This document shows, one piece after another, positions 8,230-17,143 of a stretch of DNA of 64,000 nucleotides (position 1 is its first letter; every line of letters begins with the position of its first letter). Below the pieces are notes generated by a model. It ran no database searches. It saw only the letters and a program-made list of their open reading frames with translations, and was not told the origin of the DNA. Both the position numbers and the translations under genes were made by a program. Origin of the DNA: an uncultured Pelagibacteraceae bacterium (GTDB taxonomy: Bacteria > Pseudomonadota > Alphaproteobacteria > Pelagibacterales > AG-422-B15); contig CABYLU010000001.1 in NCBI GenBank assembly GCA_902519835.1, positions 59,744-123,743 of the forward strand, given 5' to 3'.

Positions 8230-9261
8230 ATGAATTCAGTATTAAGATTCTTAGCAATAGCTGTAATTAGTTTTGTAACAGTTGGCAGTTCATTCGCTAA
8301 AGAAGTCAATTTGTATACGTCAAGGCACTATGATTCAGACGATGCATTATATCAAAATTTTACGGACGCTACTGGCATTAAAGTAAACGTTATTTCAGGT
8401 AAAGGAAAAGCATTAATGGAAAGACTTGCTTCAGAAGGAGCAAATTCTCCTGCTGATGTCTTTATTACTGTAGATGCTGGCAATCTATGGAAAGTTCAAA
8501 AAGATGGAATGTTTCAAAGTATTGACTCAAGTACTATCGATTCAATTGTACCTGAAAATTTAAGAGGCCCAAACAATGAGTGGGTGGGAATAGCTAAACG
8601 CTCTAGAGTAATTTATTATAATCCAGTAAAAGTTTCTGCAGAAGATATGGAAGGGCTTACGTATGAAGATCTTTCAGATCCAAAATGGAAAGGTAGAGTT
8701 GCAATAAGAAGTTCTGGAAACATGTACAATCAGTCTTTAGTTGCCTCATTGATTGCCAATAATGGTGTTGATGCTACTGAAAAGTGGGCTCATAGATTTG
8801 TAGGCAACTTTGCAAGAAAACCTGAAGGTAATGACAGAGCACAAATTATGGCAGTTGCAAATGGCGAAGCAGATATTGCTGTAGCAAATAGTTATTACAT
8901 TGGCTTAATGTTATCTGGTAAAAAAGGTGAAGAACAACAAGCTGCAGCAAGAAAAGTTGAACTTCATTTTCCTGGCCAAGATGGACGAGGAGCTCATATT
9001 AATGTAAGTGGAGCTGGTCTTATGAAAAATGCTCCAAATGCAGATAATGCTATTAAGTTCATTGAGTTTCTGCTTAGTGAAGAAGCTCAAAGCCACATAG
9101 TGAATAACACTTATGAATTCCCAATGCTTAAAGGTGTTGCACCTAGTGATTTAATAGCTCAATTTGGTTCTGGTTTTAAAGAAGATCAGACTTCAGTTGC
9201 AAGCTATGGCGAATTCAATCCTGAAGCTGTTAAGTTGATGGATAGAGTTGGTTGGCAATAA
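8230..9261 (+). CDS. fbpA: ferric iron ABC transporter, periplasmic binding protein (FbpA/FutA/AfuA type)
   Basis: 343 aa. It has a signal peptide with probable cleavage after SSFA (about residue 23), then KEVNLYTSRHYDSDDALYQNF, which is the N-terminus of FutA/IdiA-type Fe(III) binding proteins. Further family features are SPADVFITVDAGNLWKV, KRSRVIYYNP and the tyrosine-containing NSYYIGLM segment, where tyrosines bind iron. It delivers ferric iron to the FbpB/FbpC transporter encoded next. A Fur-like site and a good ribosome site (AAGG) precede ATG 8230. Confidence 0.94.
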   Translation: MNSVLRFLAIAVISFVTVGSSFAKEVNLYTSRHYDSDDALYQNFTDATGIKVNVISGKGKALMERLASEGANSPADVFITVDAGNLWKVQKDGMFQSIDSSTIDSIVPENLRGPNNEWVGIAKRSRVIYYNPVKVSAEDMEGLTYEDLSDPKWKGRVAIRSSGNMYNQSLVASLIANNGVDATEKWAHRFVGNFARKPEGNDRAQIMAVANGEADIAVANSYYIGLMLSGKKGEEQQAAARKVELHFPGQDGRGAHINVSGAGLMKNAPNADNAIKFIEFLLSEEAQSHIVNNTYEFPMLKGVAPSDLIAQFGSGFKEDQTSVASYGEFNPEAVKLMDRVGWQ

Positions 9262-9277
9262 TTTAATGTCAACCAGA

Positions 9278-9336
9278 TTGAGGTAATTTGGTCACCGTCT
9301 TTTCTTCTCATTAGTATCCAAGGTCAAATTGCCTCA
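9278..9336 (+). other. long stem-loop between fbpA and fbpB
   Basis: TTGAGGTAATTTGGTC (9278-9293) pairs with GGTCAAATTGCCTCAA (9321-9336) over about 16 positions with a few G-U pairs, around a 27-nt loop. No run of T follows, so it does not look like a classic intrinsic terminator. Such structures between a binding-protein gene and its permease gene often stabilise the upstream mRNA or reduce downstream expression; that role here is inference. Confidence 0.6.
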
Positions 9337-9397
9337 ACTAAAATTAAGGTTATATTAGAGTTTATTGGATAAATAGTATAGGAAACAGCAATTATTT

Positions 9398-11011
9398 ATG
9401 AAGTTAGATTTTTGGCAAATAACACCAGTTGCAACATTTGCAATTTTTATTGCTCCAGTATTTATTGTGCTATTCAGTCTTGCTGGTGATTACTCTGATA
9501 ACTGGACACACTTGTACAATTACGTACTGATTGGTTATATAGAAAATTCATTTTATTTAGTTATTGGCGTCTCAATTATGGTTGCCATAATTGGTGTCGG
9601 CACTGCCTGGTTGGTAACCAACTATAATTTTACAGGAAAAAATATTTTTGAATGGGCGTTAATTTTACCACTTGCTGTACCTCCATATATACTTGCCTAC
9701 ACTTTCACTGGTTTATTCGATACCTTTGGTACTGCGAATAATTTAATAAGGGATCTTTTTGGACTCGGTGCAGATTTTATTTTTTTTCCTAAAGTAAGAA
9801 ATGTTCCTGGAGCGATTGTAGTATTTTCCTTCACTCTATATCCATATGTATATCTTGTGAGCAGAATGGCTTTTATAAATCAATCTAGATCAATTCTTGA
9901 AGCGGGTAGAACTCTTGGACTTGGTAAACTAGAAGTATTCTATAAATTAGCTGTTCCAATGATTAGACCAGCAATTATTGGGGGCCTCATGCTCGTAATC
10001 ATGGAAACTTTATCTGATTTCGGAGCAGTTGATCACTTTGCCATTTCAACTTTTACAACTGGAATATTTAGAACATGGTACGGCATGTATGATATTGAAA
10101 CCGCAAAGCAGTTAGCTTCATTGTTACTCATATTTGCAATTCTATTAATTATATCTGAACGTTACTCTCGAAAAAATGCTAGATATTCAAATGCTAGCTC
10201 AGTCTTTAAGCCGCTTTATTTAACTAGGCTGAAAGGTAGTTCAAATATTTTAGCAATGTTAATTTGTTTCGTTCCAATCTTTGTTGGTTTTTTATTGCCT
10301 GTGATGGAACTTGGGTACTGGGCATTTAATTACAAGTTAGATTTTTTTAATGATAAGTTTCTTACGACTGCATGGAATACATTTTACTTAGCAATAATAG
10401 CAGCCTTCTTATGCAGTTTATTAGCTGTTCTTATAAATTTCTCAATTAGATATAAAAAAAATAATTATCTGAAGTTTATGAGTTCCTTTTTGACTGTTGG
10501 TTATGCCGTGCCAGGTTTGATACTTGCAATTGGCGTTATGCAGCTACTCACATTTTTAGACAGAAACATGGGAGATAATTATTTTGATTTTGTGCTTACA
10601 GGTAGTCTAGTTGGATTAGTTTTAGCTTATATAATAAAATCCTATGCGCTCTCAAGTTCTACGATTGAAGCTGGATATCAGCGTATAAATATGAGAATTG
10701 ATGATGTAGCAAAAACACTTAAAACATCAGGCTGGTCTCTTTTATCATCAGTTCATTTGCCATTATTAAAAACTAGTTTTCTAACAAGCATGTTATTGGT
10801 AGTTTCAGAAGTCATAAAAGAACTTCCCGCAACGCTTATTTTGAGGCCATTTAATTTTGATACATTAGCTGTATATACTTATATATATGCAGCAGAAGAA
10901 AGAATGTACGATGCTGCTGCACCTTCTATTGCAATAGTTATGGTAGGGCTTATTCCAATAATAATATTGACTAGAATGATCAGAAGTTCTAGACCTGCAT
11001 CAAGAGACTAA
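9398..11011 (+). CDS. fbpB: ferric iron ABC transporter, fused permease
   Basis: 537 aa two-domain permease with about 12 predicted membrane segments, the usual form of FbpB/SfuB. Each half carries an EAA-type loop that contacts the ATPase: EAGRTLGLGKLEVFYKLAVP in the first and DVAKTLKTSGWSLLSSVHLP in the second. It moves ferric iron across the inner membrane. The ribosome site AGGAAA lies upstream of ATG 9398. The ATPase gene follows after 2 nt. Confidence 0.94.
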   Translation: MKLDFWQITPVATFAIFIAPVFIVLFSLAGDYSDNWTHLYNYVLIGYIENSFYLVIGVSIMVAIIGVGTAWLVTNYNFTGKNIFEWALILPLAVPPYILAYTFTGLFDTFGTANNLIRDLFGLGADFIFFPKVRNVPGAIVVFSFTLYPYVYLVSRMAFINQSRSILEAGRTLGLGKLEVFYKLAVPMIRPAIIGGLMLVIMETLSDFGAVDHFAISTFTTGIFRTWYGMYDIETAKQLASLLLIFAILLIISERYSRKNARYSNASSVFKPLYLTRLKGSSNILAMLICFVPIFVGFLLPVMELGYWAFNYKLDFFNDKFLTTAWNTFYLAIIAAFLCSLLAVLINFSIRYKKNNYLKFMSSFLTVGYAVPGLILAIGVMQLLTFLDRNMGDNYFDFVLTGSLVGLVLAYIIKSYALSSSTIEAGYQRINMRIDDVAKTLKTSGWSLLSSVHLPLLKTSFLTSMLLVVSEVIKELPATLILRPFNFDTLAVYTYIYAAEERMYDAAAPSIAIVMVGLIPIIILTRMIRSSRPASRD

Positions 11012-11013
11012 TA

Positions 11014-11727
11014 ATGGATATAATTCTTGAACTAAAAAATATAAAACATAGCTTCACAAGAGATAATGAAGTTTTAAAAGATATTTCTCTACAAGTAAAT
11101 CGAGGCGAGATAATTACAATCTTAGGGCCATCTGGATGTGGCAAAACTACATTACTAAGAATCATTGCAGGTCTAGAAGAACAATCAGCAGGAACAGTAT
11201 CGATAGATAATGAACTTGTTTCTGGGCATTTAAATCATGTAAATACCGAGGAACGAAATATTGGATTGGTTGTTCAGGAAAGAGCATTGTTCCCACACCT
11301 CTCGATTGTGAATAATGTAAAATTTGGAATAAAAGGTACGAATAAAAATAATACCGAGAGAGCTATGAGTTTATTAAAGTTATTTAGTGTTGAGAGATAT
11401 GCAAAAAACTATCCACACGAAATATCAAGTGGTGAACAACAAAGGGTTGCATTGGCAAGAGCTATGGCGCCAAATCCAAAAATTTTGTTAATGGATGAAC
11501 CTTTTGGAGCTTTGGATAAGGAATTAAAAGTAAGATTGAGATCTGAAACAAATAAAATTCTTCGTGATAACCTCACTACAACTATCATTGTTTCTCACGA
11601 TACTGAGGACGCGCTAGCAATGTCTGATAGAGTTTTAATCATGAAAGATGGTAATTTTATTCAAAACGGCAAACCTGAAGATGTCATCTCTATAAGTTCA
11701 ACCACATCTCAAAAAAACCTTATTTAA
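11014..11727 (+). CDS. fbpC: ferric iron ABC transporter, ATP-binding protein (short form)
   Basis: 237 aa ATPase. Visible are Walker A GPSGCGKTT, the Q-loop VVQERALF, a variant signature EISSGEQQRVALARA (the usual LSGGQ has become SSGEQ), Walker B ILLMDEPFGALD and the switch His in VSHD. FbpC/CFTR-type iron ATPases are usually about 350 aa with a C-terminal TOBE/regulatory domain. Here the protein ends soon after the nucleotide-binding domain, so that regulatory part is missing. Position after fbpA and fbpB supports iron as substrate. A terminator starts at its stop codon. Confidence 0.92.
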   Translation: MDIILELKNIKHSFTRDNEVLKDISLQVNRGEIITILGPSGCGKTTLLRIIAGLEEQSAGTVSIDNELVSGHLNHVNTEERNIGLVVQERALFPHLSIVNNVKFGIKGTNKNNTERAMSLLKLFSVERYAKNYPHEISSGEQQRVALARAMAPNPKILLMDEPFGALDKELKVRLRSETNKILRDNLTTTIIVSHDTEDALAMSDRVLIMKDGNFIQNGKPEDVISISSTTSQKNLI

Positions 11728-11756
11728 TTACCTTTTATTTGATGGTAATTTTTAAC
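11726..11756 (+). terminator. intrinsic terminator after fbpC
   Basis: AATTACC (11726-11732) and GGTAATT (11744-11750) form a perfect 7-bp stem followed by a T-rich stretch (TTTAACTTTT). It overlaps the fbpC stop codon and separates the iron block from tatA. Confidence 0.65.
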
Positions 11757-11810
11757 TTTTACTAATAAGGTATTAATATATATATATTATTAGAAATAAT
11801 TGAGGAACAA

Positions 11811-11993
11811 ATGGGTATTAGTTTTTGGCAAATATTAATCGTTGTAGCGCTTCTTGTTATACTTTTCGGTAGAGGAAAAATATCTGAATTAATGGGTGAC
11901 GTAGCTAAAGGTGTAAAAAGTTTTAAAAAAGGCATCAACGACGATGATGAACCAAAGTCAATAAATAAATCAGACGAAGACTCCAAAGATTAA
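11811..11993 (+). CDS. tatA: Sec-independent translocase protein TatA
   Basis: 60 aa. It has one membrane segment (about residues 5-19), then the FG hinge in [24 protein letters not shown] followed by an amphipathic helix and a charged tail: the TatA plan. It multimerises to form the pore for folded proteins. It is the first gene of tatABC, with GAGGAA just before ATG 11811. The acidic C-terminus is shorter than in many homologues. Confidence 0.95.
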   Translation: MGISFWQILIVVALLVILFGRGKISELMGDVAKGVKSFKKGINDDDEPKSINKSDEDSKD

Positions 11994-12008
11994 CCTTAAG
12001 TAATTGTT

Positions 12009-12305
12009 ATGTTACCTGGTATCGGAGGAGTAGAGTATCTTGTCATTGCAGCATTAATTATCATTTTTGTTGGACCGAAAGATTTGCCGGCAGTATTAAG
12101 AACTTTTGGCAGGTGGTGGGGTAAAATTAGAAACTTCTCAAGAGAATTTAGATCTAGTATCAATGAAATAGCAAAAGAAACAGGTGTAGATGATATTAAG
12201 TCTAAAGTTGAAAATACAAATCCCAAAAACTTTACAGACGAGATGCGTGACTCAATAAATAAAAATATCATTCAGTCAGAAAATCAGAAAAAAGAAAATG
12301 AGTGA
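12009..12305 (+). CDS. tatB: Sec-independent translocase protein TatB
   Basis: 98 aa with a single N-terminal membrane segment. The motif GIGGVEYLVIAALIIIFVGP is followed by KDLPAVLRTFGRWWGKIR, characteristic of TatB, which with TatC forms the twin-arginine substrate receptor. It is short but complete. Its last 8 nt overlap the start of tatC, so translation is probably coupled. Confidence 0.95.
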   Translation: MLPGIGGVEYLVIAALIIIFVGPKDLPAVLRTFGRWWGKIRNFSREFRSSINEIAKETGVDDIKSKVENTNPKNFTDEMRDSINKNIIQSENQKKENE

Positions 12306-13074
12306 TACAAATGAAACACTTGATGAAGGAAAGCAACCTTTAATTCAACATCTTGTAGAACTAAGAAGCAGACTTATTAAATCACTAATTTTGATTACTG
12401 TTATGTTTGTTGTTGCATATATCTTTGCAGACACAATTTATAACTTTTTAGTTCAACCATATGCCGATGCTGTACAGGGTGAATCTGGCAGAAGGCTTAT
12501 ATTTACTGCTTTACACGAAACCTTTTTTACTTATTTAAAAGTAGCACTATTTGCCTCTATTTTTGTTTCTCTTCCATTTATACTGATACAAATTTGGATT
12601 TTTGTTGCACCTGGTCTTTATCGCAATGAGAAAACTGTTGTTATTCCATATTTAATTGCAACGCCAATATTATTCTTGCTAGGAGCGGCATTGGTTTATT
12701 ATTTTATTATGCCACTTGCCATCAAATTCTTTCTATCTTTCGAATCGATTGGTGGCCAAGGTACATTACCAATCCAATTAGAAGCTAAGGTAAATGAGTA
12801 TTTAAGCTTAATTATGCGTCTAATATTTGCATTCGGTATCAGTTTTCAACTACCAGTTCTTTTGACATTATTAGCAAGAGTAGGTTTTGTTAGTTCTGAA
12901 GGATTAAGAAAAAATAGAAAGTATGTGATTGTAGGAGTTTTTGCAGTAGCAGCTATTTTAACACCACCTGACCCGATCTCCCAAATAGGGCTTGGAATAC
13001 CAATATTATTGCTGTATGAAATTTCAATATTTGCTGTAAAATTTATCGAAGGAAAAAAACCTAAATCCGAGTAA
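12298..13074 (+). CDS. tatC: Sec-independent translocase protein TatC
   Basis: 258 aa, six predicted membrane segments. The N-terminal cytoplasmic signature QHLVELRSRL, involved in recognising the twin-arginine signal, is present. FVAPGLYRNEK and the later segment with ILTPPDPISQ are further TatC hallmarks. It is the core receptor of the Tat pathway. It overlaps tatB by 8 nt, and serS follows after 3 nt. Confidence 0.96.
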   Translation: MSDTNETLDEGKQPLIQHLVELRSRLIKSLILITVMFVVAYIFADTIYNFLVQPYADAVQGESGRRLIFTALHETFFTYLKVALFASIFVSLPFILIQIWIFVAPGLYRNEKTVVIPYLIATPILFLLGAALVYYFIMPLAIKFFLSFESIGGQGTLPIQLEAKVNEYLSLIMRLIFAFGISFQLPVLLTLLARVGFVSSEGLRKNRKYVIVGVFAVAAILTPPDPISQIGLGIPILLLYEISIFAVKFIEGKKPKSE

Positions 13075-13077
13075 AAC

Positions 13078-14346
13078 ATGCATGACATTAAGAAAATAAG
13101 GGAGAATCCCTCAGATTTAGATAAGTTATTAGCCAAAAGAAAACATCCGCCAGTTTCAAATCAGATAATTGAATTAGATGAAAAGAACAGAGAAATTATT
13201 GGTGAGCTTCAAGTTATTCAAGAAGAGAGAAACGCCAAGTCAAAGCTCATAGGAGAATATGCGGCTAAAGAAAAAAATGATGAAGCCGCTAAGTTAAAGG
13301 CCGAAGTTACAAGTTTAAAAGATAAAATGCAGGAGTTAGAGAATAGTCAAAGAGAAAAACAAGAAGAACTCAATACTGTTTTATCTTCTTTACCTAATAA
13401 TCCAGCAGATGATGTGCCAGTTGGAGATGAAAGTTTAAATAAAGAAATTAAGCTGGAAGGCAACAAAAAAGAATTTACTTTTACTCCAAAAGAACACGAT
13501 GAATTAGGCGAAAACTTAAATATGATGAGTTTTGAACAAGCCACAAAAATCTCTGGAGCGAGGTTTGTTGTACAAAGTGGCTTGATTGCTAGAATGGAAA
13601 GAGCAATATCTAATTTTATGTTAGATCTTCATACAAATGAATTTGGATACACAGAGATGAATGTTCCTATACTTGTTAAAGACCAATCAGTTTATGGTGT
13701 GGGACAGCTTCCTAAGTTTAAAGATGATTTATTTAAAACAACCGATGACTATTGGCTTATACCAACGGCCGAGGTTCCTCTTAGTAATATGACTAGAGAG
13801 TCAATTATTGATATTTTAGATTTACCTAAACGATATGTATCTCATACGCCATGTTTCAGATCTGAAGCTGGCGCAGCAGGGAAAGATACAAGAGGTATTA
13901 TGAGACAACATCAATTTTATAAAGTTGAGCTTGTTAGTTTAACATCAGAAAGTCAATCTAAGGATGAACATGAAAGAATGTTAAGTTGTGCAGAGGAAGT
14001 TTTAAAAAGATTAAATCTTCATTATAGAGTTGTCATATTGTCTTCTGAGGATATGGGTTTTGCTGCACAAAAAACATATGATATTGAAGTATGGTTGCCT
14101 GGTCAAAAAGCATACAGAGAAATATCTAGTTGCTCTAATTGTGGAGATTTTCAAGCAAGAAGAATGAACTCTCGTTACAAAGAAGGTAAAGAAACTAAAT
14201 TTTTGCATACATTAAATGGATCAGGTTTAGCCGTAGGACGAACCTTAATATCTATTCTTGAAAATTATCAAAACGAAGATGGGACTATTCAGGTGCCAGA
14301 TGCTCTTATTCCATACATGGGTGGAATAAATCAAATTTCAAATTAA
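13078..14346 (+). CDS. serS: seryl-tRNA synthetase
   Basis: 422 aa class II synthetase. The N-terminal long helical arm (about residues 30-105, rich in Glu and Lys) binds the variable arm of tRNA-Ser. The catalytic core carries TAEVPLSN, the motif-2 region CFRSEAGAAGKDTRGIMRQH and motif 3 GSGLAVGRTLISILENYQ. Placement between tatC and surE is the standard alphaproteobacterial order. Confidence 0.98.
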   Translation: MHDIKKIRENPSDLDKLLAKRKHPPVSNQIIELDEKNREIIGELQVIQEERNAKSKLIGEYAAKEKNDEAAKLKAEVTSLKDKMQELENSQREKQEELNTVLSSLPNNPADDVPVGDESLNKEIKLEGNKKEFTFTPKEHDELGENLNMMSFEQATKISGARFVVQSGLIARMERAISNFMLDLHTNEFGYTEMNVPILVKDQSVYGVGQLPKFKDDLFKTTDDYWLIPTAEVPLSNMTRESIIDILDLPKRYVSHTPCFRSEAGAAGKDTRGIMRQHQFYKVELVSLTSESQSKDEHERMLSCAEEVLKRLNLHYRVVILSSEDMGFAAQKTYDIEVWLPGQKAYREISSCSNCGDFQARRMNSRYKEGKETKFLHTLNGSGLAVGRTLISILENYQNEDGTIQVPDALIPYMGGINQISN

Positions 14347-14355
14347 TTCATCTAT

Positions 14356-15180
14356 ATGTCAATTATTAATCTTAATGAAGCGAGGATATTGATTACAAAT
14401 GATGATGGAATATCTGCAGAGGGTATTAAAATACTAAGAGCTATTGCTAATGAATTTTCAAATGATGTCTGGGTCGTTGCACCTGAACATGAAAAAAGTG
14501 GTGCATCACATGCTTTGTCTTTTCAAAACGAATTGACACTTAAAAAGTACGAAGAGAAGACATTTTCAGTTAATGGTACTCCTAGCGATTGTGTTGCAAT
14601 TGGTATAAGCAATGTTTTAAAAGATAAAAGACCAGATTTAATTTTGTCAGGTATCAATAGTGGCTGCAATGTTGGAGAGGATGTTACATATTCAGGTACA
14701 ATTGCTGCAGCAATGGAAGGCTTAATTAGACGAATTCCATCAATTGCAATCAGTCAAAATTATGAAGCTGGCAAAAAAAATCAAATATCTTGGGATTCTT
14801 CAAAAACTTATTTGAAAGATTTACTTGTTGATTTAACAAAAAATGGATGGGGCAAGAATGTTTTTATGAATATAAATTTCCCCTATTGTTCAGCAGATCT
14901 GGTAGAAAGCATTCAAATCACGACACAAGGTAACAGAGAATCGGATGATTTGATTATTAGAGAGGTTGAGAAGTCAAAGTTTAGGTTTGGCTTAAGAAGG
15001 AGGCTTGAAGACAATGCCAAACTAACTATTGCTCCAATAAATGAAGTTATTGAAGGATACATGAGTGATGTTGAGGCTATAGCCAATAAGCACATTTCAG
15101 TCACACCCCTTCATCTTGATTTAACCCACCACAAGAGCCTTGAAGTCTTAAAAAAAGGTTTAAAATTAAACCTAAACTAA
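14356..15180 (+). CDS. surE: 5'/3'-nucleotidase SurE
   Basis: 274 aa, metal-dependent nucleotidase/phosphatase. The N-terminal ITNDDGISAEGI holds the paired metal-binding Asp residues. PEHEKSGASHALSF, NGTPSDCVAIG, SGINSGCNVGEDVTYSGTIA and FMNINFP complete the family pattern. Many Alphaproteobacteria have pcm and a LytM-type peptidase gene between surE and yajC; both are missing here, and yajC follows after a 65-nt gap. Confidence 0.95.
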   Translation: MSIINLNEARILITNDDGISAEGIKILRAIANEFSNDVWVVAPEHEKSGASHALSFQNELTLKKYEEKTFSVNGTPSDCVAIGISNVLKDKRPDLILSGINSGCNVGEDVTYSGTIAAAMEGLIRRIPSIAISQNYEAGKKNQISWDSSKTYLKDLLVDLTKNGWGKNVFMNINFPYCSADLVESIQITTQGNRESDDLIIREVEKSKFRFGLRRRLEDNAKLTIAPINEVIEGYMSDVEAIANKHISVTPLHLDLTHHKSLEVLKKGLKLNLN

Positions 15181-15245
15181 TTATTTAGTTCAAAATCGTT
15201 GGCTAAATATGTATATTGCCGTTGAAATTTAAAAAGGAGCGAACC

Positions 15246-15521
15246 ATGGAACAAATGCTGATACAATTAATGCCATTATTTTTAATTTTTGCAATCTTCT
15301 ATTTTTTGCTAATAAGACCTCAGCAAAGAAGAGCAAAGGAGCATAAAGAAATGGTTGCAGCTGTTCAGCGCGGAGATAAAATTGTCACTTCTGGTGGTAT
15401 CCGCGGAAAGATAAATAAAGTCATTGGCGATACTGATGTAGAGGTAGAAATATCCTCTGGAGTAAATGTTGTTATAATTAAATCAACTATTGCTGAAGTA
15501 GAGAAAGTTAGTAATACATAG
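15246..15521 (+). CDS. yajC: preprotein translocase accessory subunit YajC
   Basis: 91 aa. One N-terminal membrane helix (LMPLFLIFAIFYFLLIRPQQ), then RRAKEHKEM and a small soluble domain with GDKIVTSGG, the YajC pattern. It associates with SecDF. ATG 15246 is chosen because AAAAAGGAG at 15231-15239 gives an excellent ribosome site; a longer in-frame TTG at 15216 would precede that site. Confidence 0.95.
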   Translation: MEQMLIQLMPLFLIFAIFYFLLIRPQQRRAKEHKEMVAAVQRGDKIVTSGGIRGKINKVIGDTDVEVEISSGVNVVIIKSTIAEVEKVSNT

Positions 15522-15532
15522 TAAAATAACTA

Positions 15533-17143
15533 ATGCTCTATTTCTCAAATCTCAAAACTTTTTCTGTTCTTTCTGTAATTATAATTACGCTATTTTTTGC
15601 TGTACCAAATTTTTTCTCAAAAGATCAAATAAATAGCTTTCCAAATTTTATCCCAAAGCAACAAGTTAATCTTGGTTTGGATCTTCAAGGAGGTTCACAT
15701 TTATTATTAGAGGTTGATACCGAAGAAATTATAAAAGAGAGAGTAGAAAACCTTAATGCAGACGTTCGAAGAGTCTTAAAGAAAAACAATCTTAATTATA
15801 GTAATTTCAAGGTTTCAAATGAATCCCTAAAATTTGTTGTGGAAGGTTTTAATAGCGAAATTCAAAAAGAAATTTCTGAGTTATCCATGAGTAACTCTCA
15901 AAATATTCTTGCAATGGGAGATCAAACTAATTTAATTATTACTCAAGAAGAAAATACAATTCAGATTAATTTTACTGAAGAATTTATAAAACAATCTGTT
16001 TCGAATGCGGTCGCCCAATCGTTAGAAATTGTTCGAAGGAGAATAGATGAACTGGGCACAAGAGAACCATCAATACAAAGACAAGGGTCATCCAGGATAA
16101 TAATTCAATTACCAGGTATTGATGACCCAGATCGTATAAAGTCCTTGCTGGGTCAAACAGCCAAACTTACTTTTCAATTAGTCGATACCTCAGTGAATTT
16201 TGACCCATTTAATCCCTCAAAAGCACCAATTGGTTCAGAAATTTTGGCATCTGATGCAGATGAAGAATTTAAATATATTGTAAAGAAGCGAATTATGGTT
16301 GGAGGAGAAAATCTTGTTGATGCGCAACCTGGTTTTGATCCTCAAACAAATGAACCTATAGTATCTTTTAGATTTGATCGTATAGGTGCAACAAAGTTTG
16401 GAAGGGTTACACAGCAAAATGTAGGCAAACCTTTTGCGATTGTGCTTGATAATAAAGTAATTAGTGCGCCAGTAATAAGAGAAGCTATTTTGGGAGGTTC
16501 TGGTCAGATTTCTGGCGGTTTTGACTCAGAAGAAGCAAATGATCTTGCTATTCTTTTGAGAGCTGGCGCGTTACCGGCCCCACTTATTATTTTAGAAGAA
16601 AGGTCGGTTGGACCTGATCTTGGTGCCGACTCAATTGAAGCGGGTCAATTTGCAGCAATAATTGGTTTTATTGCTGTGATTATTTTTATGATATTTGTCT
16701 ATAGATATTTTGGCCTGCTTGCAGATATAGCATTAATTATAAATTTATTTATGGTTCTTGGTGTTTTGTCTTTGTTTCAAGCAACTCTAACACTACCCGG
16801 TATCGCTGGAATAATATTAACAATTGGAATGGCCGTAGATGCAAATGTTCTGATTTTTGAGAGAGTTAGAGAAGAAATTAGAAATGGATCAAATATGATG
16901 AACGCTGTTGAAAACGGTTATAAAAGAGCTTTATCAACTATATTAGATGCAAATATCACAACATTGATTGCTGCAATAATATTATTTTTTATGGCTTCAG
17001 GACCAGTGAGAGGATTTTCTATTACGTTAGCCATTGGAATTTTTACATCAGTTTTCACTGCATTTACTTTCACAAGGTTACTAATTTCATTAAACGCGAA
17101 AAGATTAAAGCCAAATTTTGTAGGTCTAAGTAAAAATGCTTAA
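15533..17143 (+). CDS. secD: protein translocase subunit SecD
   Basis: 536 aa. It has one N-terminal membrane segment, the D1 motif GLDLQGGSHLLLEVD, a large periplasmic domain, and a C-terminal block of five membrane segments with GMAVDANVLIFERVREE (Asp in the proton path). With SecF and YajC it uses the proton gradient to complete export through SecYEG. Its last 8 nt overlap secF. Confidence 0.97.
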   Translation: MLYFSNLKTFSVLSVIIITLFFAVPNFFSKDQINSFPNFIPKQQVNLGLDLQGGSHLLLEVDTEEIIKERVENLNADVRRVLKKNNLNYSNFKVSNESLKFVVEGFNSEIQKEISELSMSNSQNILAMGDQTNLIITQEENTIQINFTEEFIKQSVSNAVAQSLEIVRRRIDELGTREPSIQRQGSSRIIIQLPGIDDPDRIKSLLGQTAKLTFQLVDTSVNFDPFNPSKAPIGSEILASDADEEFKYIVKKRIMVGGENLVDAQPGFDPQTNEPIVSFRFDRIGATKFGRVTQQNVGKPFAIVLDNKVISAPVIREAILGGSGQISGGFDSEEANDLAILLRAGALPAPLIILEERSVGPDLGADSIEAGQFAAIIGFIAVIIFMIFVYRYFGLLADIALIINLFMVLGVLSLFQATLTLPGIAGIILTIGMAVDANVLIFERVREEIRNGSNMMNAVENGYKRALSTILDANITTLIAAIILFFMASGPVRGFSITLAIGIFTSVFTAFTFTRLLISLNAKRLKPNFVGLSKNA

